A stretch of DNA of 32,294 bases from contig DASVCT010000074.1 in the NCBI GenBank assembly GCA_036381475.1, positions 1 to 32,294 of the forward strand, written 5' to 3'. Below are positions 1-7,439 of the stretch, one piece after another. The stretch is from ZC4RG29 sp036381475 (lineage in GTDB: Bacteria > Bacteroidota > Bacteroidia > Cytophagales > Cyclobacteriaceae). Below the pieces are notes generated by a model. That model was not told where the DNA came from, searched no databases, and saw only the letters and a program-made list of their open reading frames with translations. The position numbers and the translations under genes are program-made. Within the stretch, counting starts at the first letter, position 1. The number at the start of each line of letters is the position of its first letter.

Positions 1-318
1 GGACAGTGTGAGTGTGAGAGTGAGAGCGAAGAGGGCACAGGATAGGATTAGGGTGAGAGGAACCGATCGTCCGCCATCGGCCCGGACGATCGCGCGCCCC
101 CGAAAAGGTCCAATGTACAATGCATAATCGATGGTTCTCACGCTGTAGGGACGCACGGCGTGCGTCCCGGAATAGGACGTCCCTACATCACCAGGTTGCT
201 CCCGGCGCACGGGACGCCCTTTAGTGGATGTAAGGCCGGTGGAAATGGTTGGGGTCGTAGTCTACGTGTTTATGTTCATTTTTACGAAATTGCCCTTGTC
301 TTCAACACCCTATCAAAC
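1..318. other. Intergenic left edge, no gene recognised
   Basis: I see no convincing coding sequence here. Bases 1-60 are purine-rich with irregular GTGAGAG-like units, resembling the short tandem repeats found after stop codons elsewhere in this window, so they may be the 3' flank of a gene outside the window. A nested palindrome at 145-186 is listed separately. An open frame beginning at a GTG (160) runs into the next gene, but it crosses the palindrome and encodes nothing like a signal peptide. Confidence 0.6.
145..186. repeat. Nested palindromic repeat, GTAGGGACG family
   Basis: An inner hairpin pairs GGGACGCAC (148-156) with GTGCGTCCC (160-168) around a 3-base loop. An alternative outer pairing joins GTAGGGACG (145-153) to CGTCCCTAC (178-186). 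The layout, terminal GTAGNGACG arms with an internal GACGCAC palindrome, matches the larger element at 13053-13142, so this looks like another member of a dispersed, non-coding palindromic family. Confidence 0.75.
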
Positions 319-807
319 ATGAAATATACAATAGCTCTTGCAGCCGCGTTCGCCTTCGCATCTTGCGTCCGGCAACGAAACAGTGCGCCACAATTGCAGG
401 CACAGATAGACAGCCTGCGGCACGAACTGGAAAACATGTATAAGCCGGGCTTCGGTGAGTTTATGACTATCATCCAAGTGCACCACAATAAGTTGTGGTT
501 CGCGGGGATAAACAACAACTGGGAACTGGCAGACTTTGAAGTCCATGAAATAGAAGAAAGCATCGACGACCTAAAGACATATTGGCCAAAGAGAACTGAA
601 ACCAATCATCTTGGAATGATCGAACAGCCCCTGGCAAACGTAACGGATGCCATTCATCACCAAAACACCATCGAATTCAAAGACGCCTACATGACACTCA
701 CATCAAACTGCAATAGTTGCCATCAGGCTACTCAACATGCGTTCAATGTTATCACCATCCCAACCACGCCACCCTTCGGTAACCAAAGCTTCGAGCCCTC
801 CAGGTAA
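319..807 (+). CDS. Small c-type cytochrome-like lipoprotein
   Basis: A 162-residue envelope protein. The ATG at 319 is chosen because it opens directly into a lipoprotein signal (MKYTIALAAAFAFASC, lipidated Cys16); the longer GTG frame from 160 does not. The mature part is mostly helical in character, and a single CNSCH motif (residues 131-135) near the C-terminus fits covalent attachment of one c-type haem. A haem motif close to the C-terminus after a helical body resembles class II cytochromes c (c', c-556), but I do not recognise a named family. The stop is 2 bp before the DoxX gene, so the two are probably co-transcribed, which hints at a shared redox role. The haem motif is seen directly; electron transfer is an inference. 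Confidence 0.72.
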   Translation: MKYTIALAAAFAFASCVRQRNSAPQLQAQIDSLRHELENMYKPGFGEFMTIIQVHHNKLWFAGINNNWELADFEVHEIEESIDDLKTYWPKRTETNHLGMIEQPLANVTDAIHHQNTIEFKDAYMTLTSNCNSCHQATQHAFNVITIPTTPPFGNQSFEPSR

Positions 808-809
808 TC

Positions 810-1232
810 ATGCTTAAACGAATCCTTCACACCGACGACGCAAAGACCACGATCATCATCCGCCTCATGGTGGGTTCAGTATTCCTTTCCGAAGGGATAC
901 AAAAGTTCTTGTTCGCGGATACGTTAGGGGCAGGTCGTTTTGCCAAGATCGGTCTGCCCAACCCTGATTTCCTGGGTCCGTTTGTTGGCACTTTTGAAAT
1001 TGCCTGCGGCGCATTGGTTTTGGTGGGACTGTTCACCAGGCTCGCAGCCCTCCCACTATTCATCATCATATCCGTAGCCCTCATCACCACGAAAGTTCCC
1101 ATGGTCTGGACAGACGGACTTTGGTCAGCGCTGCACGCAAGCCGGACAGACTGGGCCATGTTTTTGGGGACCATCTTTCTAATCACTAAAGGCGGTGGTC
1201 GCTGGTCGGCCGACAGACGAATGAGAGGATAG
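810..1232 (+). CDS. DoxX family membrane protein
   Basis: A 140-residue integral membrane protein with about four hydrophobic segments (roughly residues 15-35, 55-78, 80-95 and 115-130). The N-terminal IIIRLMVGSVFLSEGIQKF stretch is typical of the DoxX/DoxD superfamily. Family members are small inner-membrane proteins linked to quinone-dependent redox or thiol metabolism, but many have no defined reaction. It starts 2 bp after the cytochrome-like lipoprotein gene on the same strand, so the pair is probably one transcript. Length is normal for the family. Confident at family level, not at function level. Confidence 0.85.
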   Translation: MLKRILHTDDAKTTIIIRLMVGSVFLSEGIQKFLFADTLGAGRFAKIGLPNPDFLGPFVGTFEIACGALVLVGLFTRLAALPLFIIISVALITTKVPMVWTDGLWSALHASRTDWAMFLGTIFLITKGGGRWSADRRMRG

Positions 1233-1251
1233 ATGAACCAATAATTTTCGG

Positions 1252-1317
1252 TTCCTCAAACATTGCTTATCTGAGGAAAACCGCTATATTCATTTAGGCT
1301 GTTGGCTTTCCTAAATG
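1252..1317. other. Two adjacent hairpins between doxX-like gene and GH1 gene
   Basis: TTCCTCA (1252-1258) pairs with TGAGGAA (1272-1278), and CATTTAGG (1291-1298) pairs with CCTAAATG (1310-1317). Both stems are perfect, with loops of 13 and 11 bases. They lie 20-85 bases after the doxX-like stop and about 140 bases before the GH1 start. With no T-tract they are weak terminators at best. They could equally be operators or leader structure for the GH1 gene. Confidence 0.45.
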
Positions 1318-1456
1318 ACCCTCGCACCACCCCGGGATGGTTATTATGGATAAGATGCGTACCTGAACGAGCCAGGTGAAAACCTGTAATATCGAATTCA
1401 ACGGAATCGGTTGACGATCGCAAATCTGACACACTGGAACAAAACCCAACCAACCC

Positions 1457-2983
1457 ATGTCCCCGCACAAATTCAGTCGACGGCGCTTCATCGAAACCGC
1501 TGGTGCCGCGCTACCTGTCGCTTCTCTGATTGGATGCAACCCGCAACAGTCGGAAGATCAAACAAGCGCAGCACAAGAACAATCAAGCTCGGCAAACCAG
1601 GGACGGAAGTTCCCCGAAGGATTTTTCTGGGGCACCGCTACGGCCTCCTATCAAATTGAAGGCGCCTGGAATGAAGACGGCAAGGGCCCATCCATCTGGG
1701 ATACGTATGCCCACACTCCCGGCAACATGAGAAACAATGATACAGGCGATGTTGCCAACGATCACTACCATCGTTACAAGGAAGATGTTCAATTAATGAA
1801 AAGCATTGGTCAGACCGCTTACCGGTTTTCCATTTCCTGGCCAAGGATCTTTCCCAACGGAACGGGTCAACCCAATGCAAAGGGACTTGATTTCTACGAT
1901 CGATTGGCTGACGAACTAGTAGCGGCGGGTATCGCCCCCTTTGCTACCCTTTATCATTGGGACCTGCCTCAAGCCTTGCAAGATAAAGGCGGCTGGCAAA
2001 ATCGGGATGTAACGAAAGCGTTTGCTGATTACGCCGGCTATGTAGCAGAGAAACTCAGTGATCGGATCGGCCACTTTTTTACTATCAACGAGTTTCGCTC
2101 TTTCACCGAAGCCGGATATCGCGGATTTAGAGTGCCCGCTCCCGGAACTCCCGAGGGATACCGAACCGTCCATCTCGCACCAGGTCTTAGCTTACCTCTC
2201 GGCGAGTTTCATCAGGTTCGGCATCATGCAGTACTTGCACACGGCCTCGCAGTACAGGCCATTCGCGCTAATGGCAGACAGGGAACGAAAGTCGGGCCTG
2301 CCGAAAATATCGAGACTGCCGTACCGCTAATTGAATCGCCAGAGAATATCAACGCCGCGGAAAGAGCGACTCGCGAAATGAATGCGCCCTTCCTGACTGT
2401 CATGCTCGAGGGAAAGTATACCGACAAGTATTTGGAAGACACCGGCAAGGACGCACCGAAATTCACCGATGAAGATTTGAAAATTATCGGCAGTCCGCTG
2501 GACTTTGTTGGCATTAATGTCTACGTACCGTATTATGTCGTGGCCACGGGTGATGCGCCGGGCTGGAAAGTGATTCCTTTCGCTAGCGGCCACGCTAAGT
2601 CAGCCATTGCCGGCTTTCCGATCAGTCCCGAGGTGCTCTACTGGGCTCCAAAACATGTTCAAACGCTGTGGGGTGCAAAAGAAATCTATATCACCGAAAA
2701 TGGCTGCGCCAGCGAAGACGTGATTGCAGAGGATGGCAAGGTGTATGACACAGACCGGATCATGTTTATGCGGGCCTTCCTGACGCAACTACAGCGCGCA
2801 ACAAGCGACAATGTACCGGTAAATGGATACTTCTACTGGAGTGCGATGGATAACCTGGAGTGGACAGCAGGTTTCGGAAATCGCTACGGAATAGTATACG
2901 TTGATTTCAAGACACAGCAACGAACGCCTAAAGCCAGCGCCGACTTTTTCCGGGAATGTGCGAGGAAGAATGAGGTAGCCTGA
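1457..2983 (+). CDS. GH1 beta-glucosidase, Tat-exported lipoprotein
   Basis: A 508-residue family 1 glycoside hydrolase, expected to release terminal beta-linked glucose (or a related sugar) from short oligosaccharides by a retaining mechanism. The N-terminus has a twin-arginine signal (SRRRFIE, residues 7-13) followed by a lipobox (LIGC, Cys27), so the enzyme is probably exported folded and anchored to a membrane. The GH1 barrel begins near residue 51 with FPEGFFWGTATASYQIEGAW. TLYHWDLPQAL (164-174) is a family hallmark. E212 in TINEF is the expected acid/base and E414 in ITENG the nucleophile; WSAMDNLEW near the C-terminus binds sugar. The residue after the acid/base is Phe where nearly all GH1 enzymes have Pro (NEP). 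It is transcribed alone. Export suggests it finishes oligosaccharides made by the GH44 and GH9 enzymes nearby; substrate is inferred. Confidence 0.93.
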   Translation: MSPHKFSRRRFIETAGAALPVASLIGCNPQQSEDQTSAAQEQSSSANQGRKFPEGFFWGTATASYQIEGAWNEDGKGPSIWDTYAHTPGNMRNNDTGDVANDHYHRYKEDVQLMKSIGQTAYRFSISWPRIFPNGTGQPNAKGLDFYDRLADELVAAGIAPFATLYHWDLPQALQDKGGWQNRDVTKAFADYAGYVAEKLSDRIGHFFTINEFRSFTEAGYRGFRVPAPGTPEGYRTVHLAPGLSLPLGEFHQVRHHAVLAHGLAVQAIRANGRQGTKVGPAENIETAVPLIESPENINAAERATREMNAPFLTVMLEGKYTDKYLEDTGKDAPKFTDEDLKIIGSPLDFVGINVYVPYYVVATGDAPGWKVIPFASGHAKSAIAGFPISPEVLYWAPKHVQTLWGAKEIYITENGCASEDVIAEDGKVYDTDRIMFMRAFLTQLQRATSDNVPVNGYFYWSAMDNLEWTAGFGNRYGIVYVDFKTQQRTPKASADFFRECARKNEVA

Positions 2984-3029
2984 TGAATGTGTTGGTGTGT
3001 TAAAGTGTTGATGTTGGGTAGCCCGAACG
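2984..3029 (+). repeat. TGTTG-rich short tandem repeat after GH1 stop
   Basis: Directly after the GH1 stop the sequence runs as imperfect GTGTTGR units (GTGTTGG, GTGTTAAA, GTGTTGAT, GTTGGG) and ends in TAGCCCGAACG. The same order of units and the CCCGAACG end recur after the DUF481 gene at 4151-4203, and the repeat type recurs at the 3' end of the AraC gene. It is non-coding by appearance. Confidence 0.7.
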
Positions 3030-3115
3030 CTTGCGTTGTATTGATTAATTTGGTTCCCTAATCACTATACCCCTTTTCCTCATCCGCAAAGGGCGTACCT
3101 CCTTTTTCTTCCGCT

Positions 3116-4150
3116 ATGCTGCCCGCATTTTGTCGCATTACTCTTCGGCTCCTTATTCTTGCACCTACGCTTTGTTGGGGCCAGGGGCAGAATAGAGACG
3201 TTGTCACACTTGTCAATGACGATCGTCTTACAGGAGAAATCGTGAAAGGAAATCAGGGGTCATTGCTGCTCGACTCCGACCTGGCCGGGATGGTGAGCCT
3301 GGATGTTGAAGACGTCCTTCGGGCAGAGGCCGGAAACGCATCCCGGTTTCTGTTCCTATTCAAGGATAACTCAATCATGATGGGTCGTTTTATCATGAGT
3401 AACCGCGACGCGTTCAGCGTCGTGACAGTTCCGGGCGATACGCTGAATTTCCGGATGAGTGAACTGATACGCTTCTCCCGATACGAATCAGAATGGTACA
3501 AACGCATTGACGGGCATGCCGGACTCGGGTATTCGTTTACAAAAGCCAGCGGCCTGGGAAGACTCAATGTAAACTATTCGCTGGCATACGCATTGAAACG
3601 CTGGACTTTCACGCACACACTGTCGGGCATTTACAGTAGCGAAGCTGGGGGGCTCGAACGTCTGGAAACGGACTTTTCCGCGGTCTTCAATATCACGAGC
3701 CGGTGGGCCCTCGTCGACTACCTGAAGTACCAAAAGAATATGCAACTTAACCTGCGCAGTAGGGCTTTGAACCTCGTCGCGATCGGACACCACTTCATCG
3801 TACATAAAAACGTCGAGCTCCTCGCAGCATCCGGGATCAGTTTCCAAAGGGAATCCGCGTCTGCCGGAGAGGTCGCCACCGCAGAGCACACGGAACTTCC
3901 GGTACTGGTCCGGTTCTCCCTGTCTGACCTGGACAAGCCCAATATCGACTTTAGCACAACCAATGTAGCGTTCTTTGGTTTATCCGATCCGGGTCGCTTT
4001 CGACTTGACCATAGTTCCAATCTGAGTTATGAAATAGTCAATGATCTCAGACTTGGCGTCGAGTTTTATTACAATTACGACAACAGGAGCTTCTCCGAAA
4101 GCGGGCCGTATGACCTCGGAGTATTGTTGACGGTACGGTATGAGTTCTGA
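3116..4150 (+). CDS. DUF481 family outer-membrane beta-barrel protein
   Basis: A 344-residue protein with a signal peptide (hydrophobic to about residue 20, cleavage near CWGQ/G). Residues 26-125 form a small beta-rich domain (VVTLVNDDRLTGEIVKG...) of the kind that precedes DUF481 barrels. From about 130 to the end, alternating aromatic/polar strands such as HAGLGYSFTKASGLGRLNVNYSLAY end in VRYEF with a terminal Phe, as usual for outer-membrane barrels. DUF481 (YdiY-like) proteins have no agreed reaction. It stands alone between the GH1 gene and the convergent GH44 gene. The start is the first ATG with a signal peptide. Barrel and export are well supported; the role is unknown. Confidence 0.8.
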   Translation: MLPAFCRITLRLLILAPTLCWGQGQNRDVVTLVNDDRLTGEIVKGNQGSLLLDSDLAGMVSLDVEDVLRAEAGNASRFLFLFKDNSIMMGRFIMSNRDAFSVVTVPGDTLNFRMSELIRFSRYESEWYKRIDGHAGLGYSFTKASGLGRLNVNYSLAYALKRWTFTHTLSGIYSSEAGGLERLETDFSAVFNITSRWALVDYLKYQKNMQLNLRSRALNLVAIGHHFIVHKNVELLAASGISFQRESASAGEVATAEHTELPVLVRFSLSDLDKPNIDFSTTNVAFFGLSDPGRFRLDHSSNLSYEIVNDLRLGVEFYYNYDNRSFSESGPYDLGVLLTVRYEF

Positions 4151-4203
4151 ATTGTGTTGAAGTGTCGAAGTGTTGAAGTGTTGATGTTGGAGCGGCCCGA
4201 ACG
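4151..4203 (+). repeat. GTGTTGAA tandem repeat after DUF481 stop
   Basis: Immediately after the stop, 8-base units GTGTTGAA, GTGTCGAA, GTGTTGAA, GTGTTGAT follow one another and end in GTTGGAGCGGCCCGAACG. This is a longer relative of the repeat at 2984-3029. It lies in the 86-bp gap between convergent genes. No strong hairpin terminator is visible there. Confidence 0.75.
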
Positions 4204-4236
4204 TGTCTCTTGCGCAAATGAAGTTCCGTTACCTAA

Positions 4237-6129
4237 TTACAATTTTGACATCTTCCTATGGTATACTTTACCATTCAGTGTCAACCGAAGAAAATATATT
4301 CCCTTCGGCAGGTCGGCGATACTGAAAGTAGTTTTATAGGCTTCGCTATCAATCGATTGGTCGAGAATCGATTTGACTTCCTTCCCACTGACATCCAGCA
4401 TACTTACTATTGCTTTCCCGTAAGAACGAATTTCTAGCGTTACTTCGGAATTTCCTGAAACCGGATTGGGATAAACCTGGAATAAAGAATGCCCGGCCAG
4501 CTCCTCAGTTCCCGTTATCACCTCTCCCTTACCGCCTTTCAGAAGCACGGAAGTCACCGACATGGGTGGCAAGGAGACCGTAAGAACGTTACCCATCGAG
4601 GTCACAAACGACTTTTTTAACGCGTTATTAGCATTTGATACAAAAGTCTCCGATGCTGGCAGATTGCTGAGCTCCATCAATTGAAAAGGCTCGTCTGCCA
4701 GGACATATCCATTGAAAGAAACCTTAACAGACTTTGTTGCCCCTACTGATCTGTTGACCAAAACCAGGGTCACGGAATCTCCGGATTCATTTATGGTAGG
4801 GTATGCAGAAACAAACTCTTCTTCCGAAGAGGAGGCCGACACAAACGCGGTCTTGTTATACACAGAGAAAAGATGCAATACCTCCCACATGCCAGTCTGC
4901 CATGACCAGGGAGAAAAAAATTCCATTTCCTTATGCTTCATGAACTCTCCCAACGTACTGGCGTACCATACAGCTGTTGTACTCGAGTTAATGAATGAAA
5001 TGCCTGTTTCGCTTACCCCGAATGTGACTCCATGTCCCTCGCCCATATATTTATCGAGCCATTCCTTACAGCGTTCGAAAATATACTCTTTGTTCTGACT
5101 GTCATCCCAATTCCCTGCCACGTTCTTCACACCATTTGCCTCCGGAAAAATGTAATTCTTATCGAAGTATACCCTGTGATACTGGACGACCTCGGACGCA
5201 ACGGACGAGCCCGGATAGAAATGAATATCCAGCACATCCAGCAACCGGACGCCCGTAGCCTGTTGTTCTTCGGCCACACGCTTGATAAAGTATTCTAACC
5301 ACGGATATTTTTTCCCGTTATCCGTTATACCTCCTGACCAATTATACCACTGCCACTCGTTGGCGGGAACCGGGCCTACGAGTTTGATCCCCGGAAATCT
5401 CGCGCGCGCTTTTTTCGCGACGTCGAAATAGCGTTGCATGAAATCCTCCGCTGAAATCTGTTCGGGCATGACGTCATCGTGCGTGCCGTTCCAAATCTCG
5501 GGCTCGTTATCCATGCTCCAGTAGATGAGATGATTCTTGTCGAGCATCAATTCATCAAACCAATGTGACAATATTCCCACCGTCGAGTCAGCCGTCCAGT
5601 TTTCCAGGTACAACTCAGGATCCCCTTCGACCAGGGCCTTCGCTCCCCCGGAGGGATTCACTACTCCTCCACCCGCCAAATTCTGCGCCACCCCGGTCCA
5701 CCATTGCGAGCCGTTGTATTCCCAATCGTTAAAATTCGCCGTTGTGGTCTTGGCTGCTTTTCCAATGAGTTGGAACGACCACATTCCCTGGGCATTCGAG
5801 ATATTCTGTTGCAGTGATTTAGCTGCAAAGTCCCAATCGTTCGCATACACGTTGTTATACCAGTCGGGGTGACTGGAAAGTTTTCGCCTCCAGTTATACT
5901 TAGTGCTATTGTTTCCGCCCCCTTCCCGAAAGAAGCGAACTTTTGCGTCTTTTAGACGGGTCCATTCGGGCGTGAAACCGCTGCCGGGATTTCCCGATAA
6001 GGAATTGTTTCTTCCATATAGATAAGGAGATACAGCGTGGGTTGGTACCGAGAAATCAAGCTTCACCTCGACCTGAGCCGAAAGCGGAACCGTCAGTGCG
6101 GTAAACCAGATGGCAAGGACATGTTTCAT
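4237..6129 (-). CDS. GH44 endoglucanase/xyloglucanase with T9SS sorting domain
   Basis: A 630-residue secreted glycanase. The start at 6129 is chosen because it opens into a signal peptide (MKHVLAIWFTALTVPLSAQ); the extra 21 codons upstream do not. Family 44 signatures are clear: SPYLYGRNNS (34-43), VRFFREGGGNNSTKYNWRRK (64-83), and MDNEPEIWNGTHDDV (206-220) with E209 as the likely acid/base. LVGPVPANEW (250-259) and LLDVLDIHFYPG (296-307) follow. E374 in SETG is the candidate nucleophile. GH44 enzymes cut internal beta-1,4 links in carboxymethylcellulose, xyloglucan and sometimes mannan. From about residue 550 (FQVYPNP) to the C-terminus (KGIYFLRLTLNGK...RKMSKL) lies a type A sorting domain of the type IX secretion system, so it is a surface or extracellular enzyme, the only glycanase here with that tail. 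It is convergent with the DUF481 gene and probably monocistronic. Confidence 0.93.
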   Translation of the reverse strand: MKHVLAIWFTALTVPLSAQVEVKLDFSVPTHAVSPYLYGRNNSLSGNPGSGFTPEWTRLKDAKVRFFREGGGNNSTKYNWRRKLSSHPDWYNNVYANDWDFAAKSLQQNISNAQGMWSFQLIGKAAKTTTANFNDWEYNGSQWWTGVAQNLAGGGVVNPSGGAKALVEGDPELYLENWTADSTVGILSHWFDELMLDKNHLIYWSMDNEPEIWNGTHDDVMPEQISAEDFMQRYFDVAKKARARFPGIKLVGPVPANEWQWYNWSGGITDNGKKYPWLEYFIKRVAEEQQATGVRLLDVLDIHFYPGSSVASEVVQYHRVYFDKNYIFPEANGVKNVAGNWDDSQNKEYIFERCKEWLDKYMGEGHGVTFGVSETGISFINSSTTAVWYASTLGEFMKHKEMEFFSPWSWQTGMWEVLHLFSVYNKTAFVSASSSEEEFVSAYPTINESGDSVTLVLVNRSVGATKSVKVSFNGYVLADEPFQLMELSNLPASETFVSNANNALKKSFVTSMGNVLTVSLPPMSVTSVLLKGGKGEVITGTEELAGHSLFQVYPNPVSGNSEVTLEIRSYGKAIVSMLDVSGKEVKSILDQSIDSEAYKTTFSIADLPKGIYFLRLTLNGKVYHRKMSKL

Positions 6130-6344
6130 ATCGCACCAAGGTAGCGCGTATATGGAGAGCTCTACGGTATAAAATGTTTTCAAATGGGGCACCGATCATT
6201 TCCCATGTTTAAAAAAATGCCCATTTAGCCTGCACATGAAGAAAGCGACATCCTGAAGGATATGCCCAGCCGGTACCCGTAACATAAGTCGGCACCAGGG
6301 TGAATTCCCAGTCTGCGTTGTTAGTCTGATGAAGTCGCTTTATT

Positions 6345-6352
6345 TACCTTTG
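6345..6352 (+). promoter_or_regulatory. Bacteroidota -7 box for DUF808 gene
   Basis: TACCTTTG at 6345-6352 is an exact match to the Bacteroidota housekeeping -7 consensus TAnnTTTG, placed 43 bases before the ATG at 6396. A TTG at 6318-6320 could be the -33 element, though the 24-base spacer is longer than usual. The implied transcript would start near 6358, upstream of the ATG chosen for the gene. Confidence 0.6.
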
Positions 6353-6395
6353 CCGCTGGTTGTTCCTAACGCCACTCAGTCTTCACCTAAACGAC

Positions 6396-7286
6396 ATGGC
6401 TTCCGGCATATTTGCGGTACTTGACGATGTAGCGGCGCTGATGGATGACGTGGCGGTTGCCAGCAAAATTGCGACGAAGAAAACGGCCGGCATACTGGGT
6501 GACGATCTCGCGGTGAACGCAGAAAAAGCAACCGGTTTTTTGGCGAGTCGCGAGTTGCCAGTGTTGTGGGCCATCACGAAGGGCTCACTTCTCAACAAGC
6601 TGATTATTGTTCCCATCGCGCTTCTGCTCACCGCATTTGTCCCCCTGGCGATCAAAATAATACTTGTCCTCGGTGGATGCTACCTGGCGTATGAAGGCGT
6701 GGAGAAAATTTTTGAGTTCCTCTTCCATCGGGCAAAGAAGGGTGAGGAAGTTGTCGGGGAAGGTAAAGGAAGCGGACCTGAACATGAAAAGTCGAAGGTG
6801 CGCGCTGCCATCCGGACCGATTTTATCCTTTCGATAGAAATTGTCATCATCGCCTTGGGTAGCGTAATGGGGAAAAGTATCGCCGTTCAGATCGTGACGG
6901 TTTCCGTGGTATCGCTTTTGGCGACGGTTGGCGTGTACGGCTTCGTCGCACTCATCGTGCGCATGGACGACATCGGATTCCGGCTCATAAAGTTCTCCGG
7001 AGGAAAGGGAACCCTGAGACTATTCGGTAAGGTTCTGGTGAAATCCCTGCCGATCATCATCAAGCTTCTGGGTATCATAGGCACAATCGCCTTGCTTCTT
7101 GTCTCAGGTGGCATCTTCGTTCATAATATTGAGTACCTGCATCATTTCCTGGAAGGTCCTCCGATTATTGTGAGAGAATTCTTGTTGGGGATTGTCGGGG
7201 GGATAATTGTGTTGGGGATTGCAAAGGGAGTGAAGTGGACAGTTCATGGTAAGAAAACTCTACCACAGGGGCACAGAAAACACTGA
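6396..7286 (+). CDS. DUF808 (YedI-like) inner-membrane protein
   Basis: A 296-residue multi-pass membrane protein. The ATG at 6396 gives the family-typical N-terminus MASGIFAVLDDVAALMDDVA; an in-frame TTG at 6360 adds 12 unrelated residues and is less likely. KTAGILGDDLAVNA (about residues 29-42) is another DUF808 hallmark. Hydrophobic segments follow near 70-105, 140-165, 168-195, 220-250 and 260-285. The family, which includes E. coli YedI, has no established function. The last residues (KKTLPQGHRKH) are encoded inside a CACAGGGGCACAG-type intergenic repeat, so the true C-terminal tail of relatives is probably shorter. It is divergent from the GH44 gene, with a good -7 box upstream. Confidence 0.88.
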   Translation: MASGIFAVLDDVAALMDDVAVASKIATKKTAGILGDDLAVNAEKATGFLASRELPVLWAITKGSLLNKLIIVPIALLLTAFVPLAIKIILVLGGCYLAYEGVEKIFEFLFHRAKKGEEVVGEGKGSGPEHEKSKVRAAIRTDFILSIEIVIIALGSVMGKSIAVQIVTVSVVSLLATVGVYGFVALIVRMDDIGFRLIKFSGGKGTLRLFGKVLVKSLPIIIKLLGIIGTIALLLVSGGIFVHNIEYLHHFLEGPPIIVREFLLGIVGGIIVLGIAKGVKWTVHGKKTLPQGHRKH

Positions 7287-7439
7287 GTTGCACAGAGTAT
7301 TTTTCTTAGTGCGGCCAAATTCTGTTGCAACGAGTCGCGATACTGCCTACTGCCTGCTCATAATAGCCGGTTATCCCAATATGCTACACTATTGCAATCC
7401 ACACACCTATCTTCACGCTCAACTCACACCTCATCAGCC

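Noticed and set aside
4154..4339. A 61-codon plus-strand open frame between the DUF481 and GH44 genes
   Set aside because: It starts inside the GTGTTGAA repeat and overlaps the GH44 T9SS domain on the other strand.
6274..6330. A riboswitch-like stretch (AGGGTGAATTCCC with flanking CGGCACC and CAGTCTGCG) before the DUF808 gene, recalling the FMN aptamer core
   Set aside because: Only one short hairpin agrees. The other conserved FMN-aptamer helices are not visible, the stretch lies upstream of the likely transcription start, and DUF808 has no link to riboflavin.
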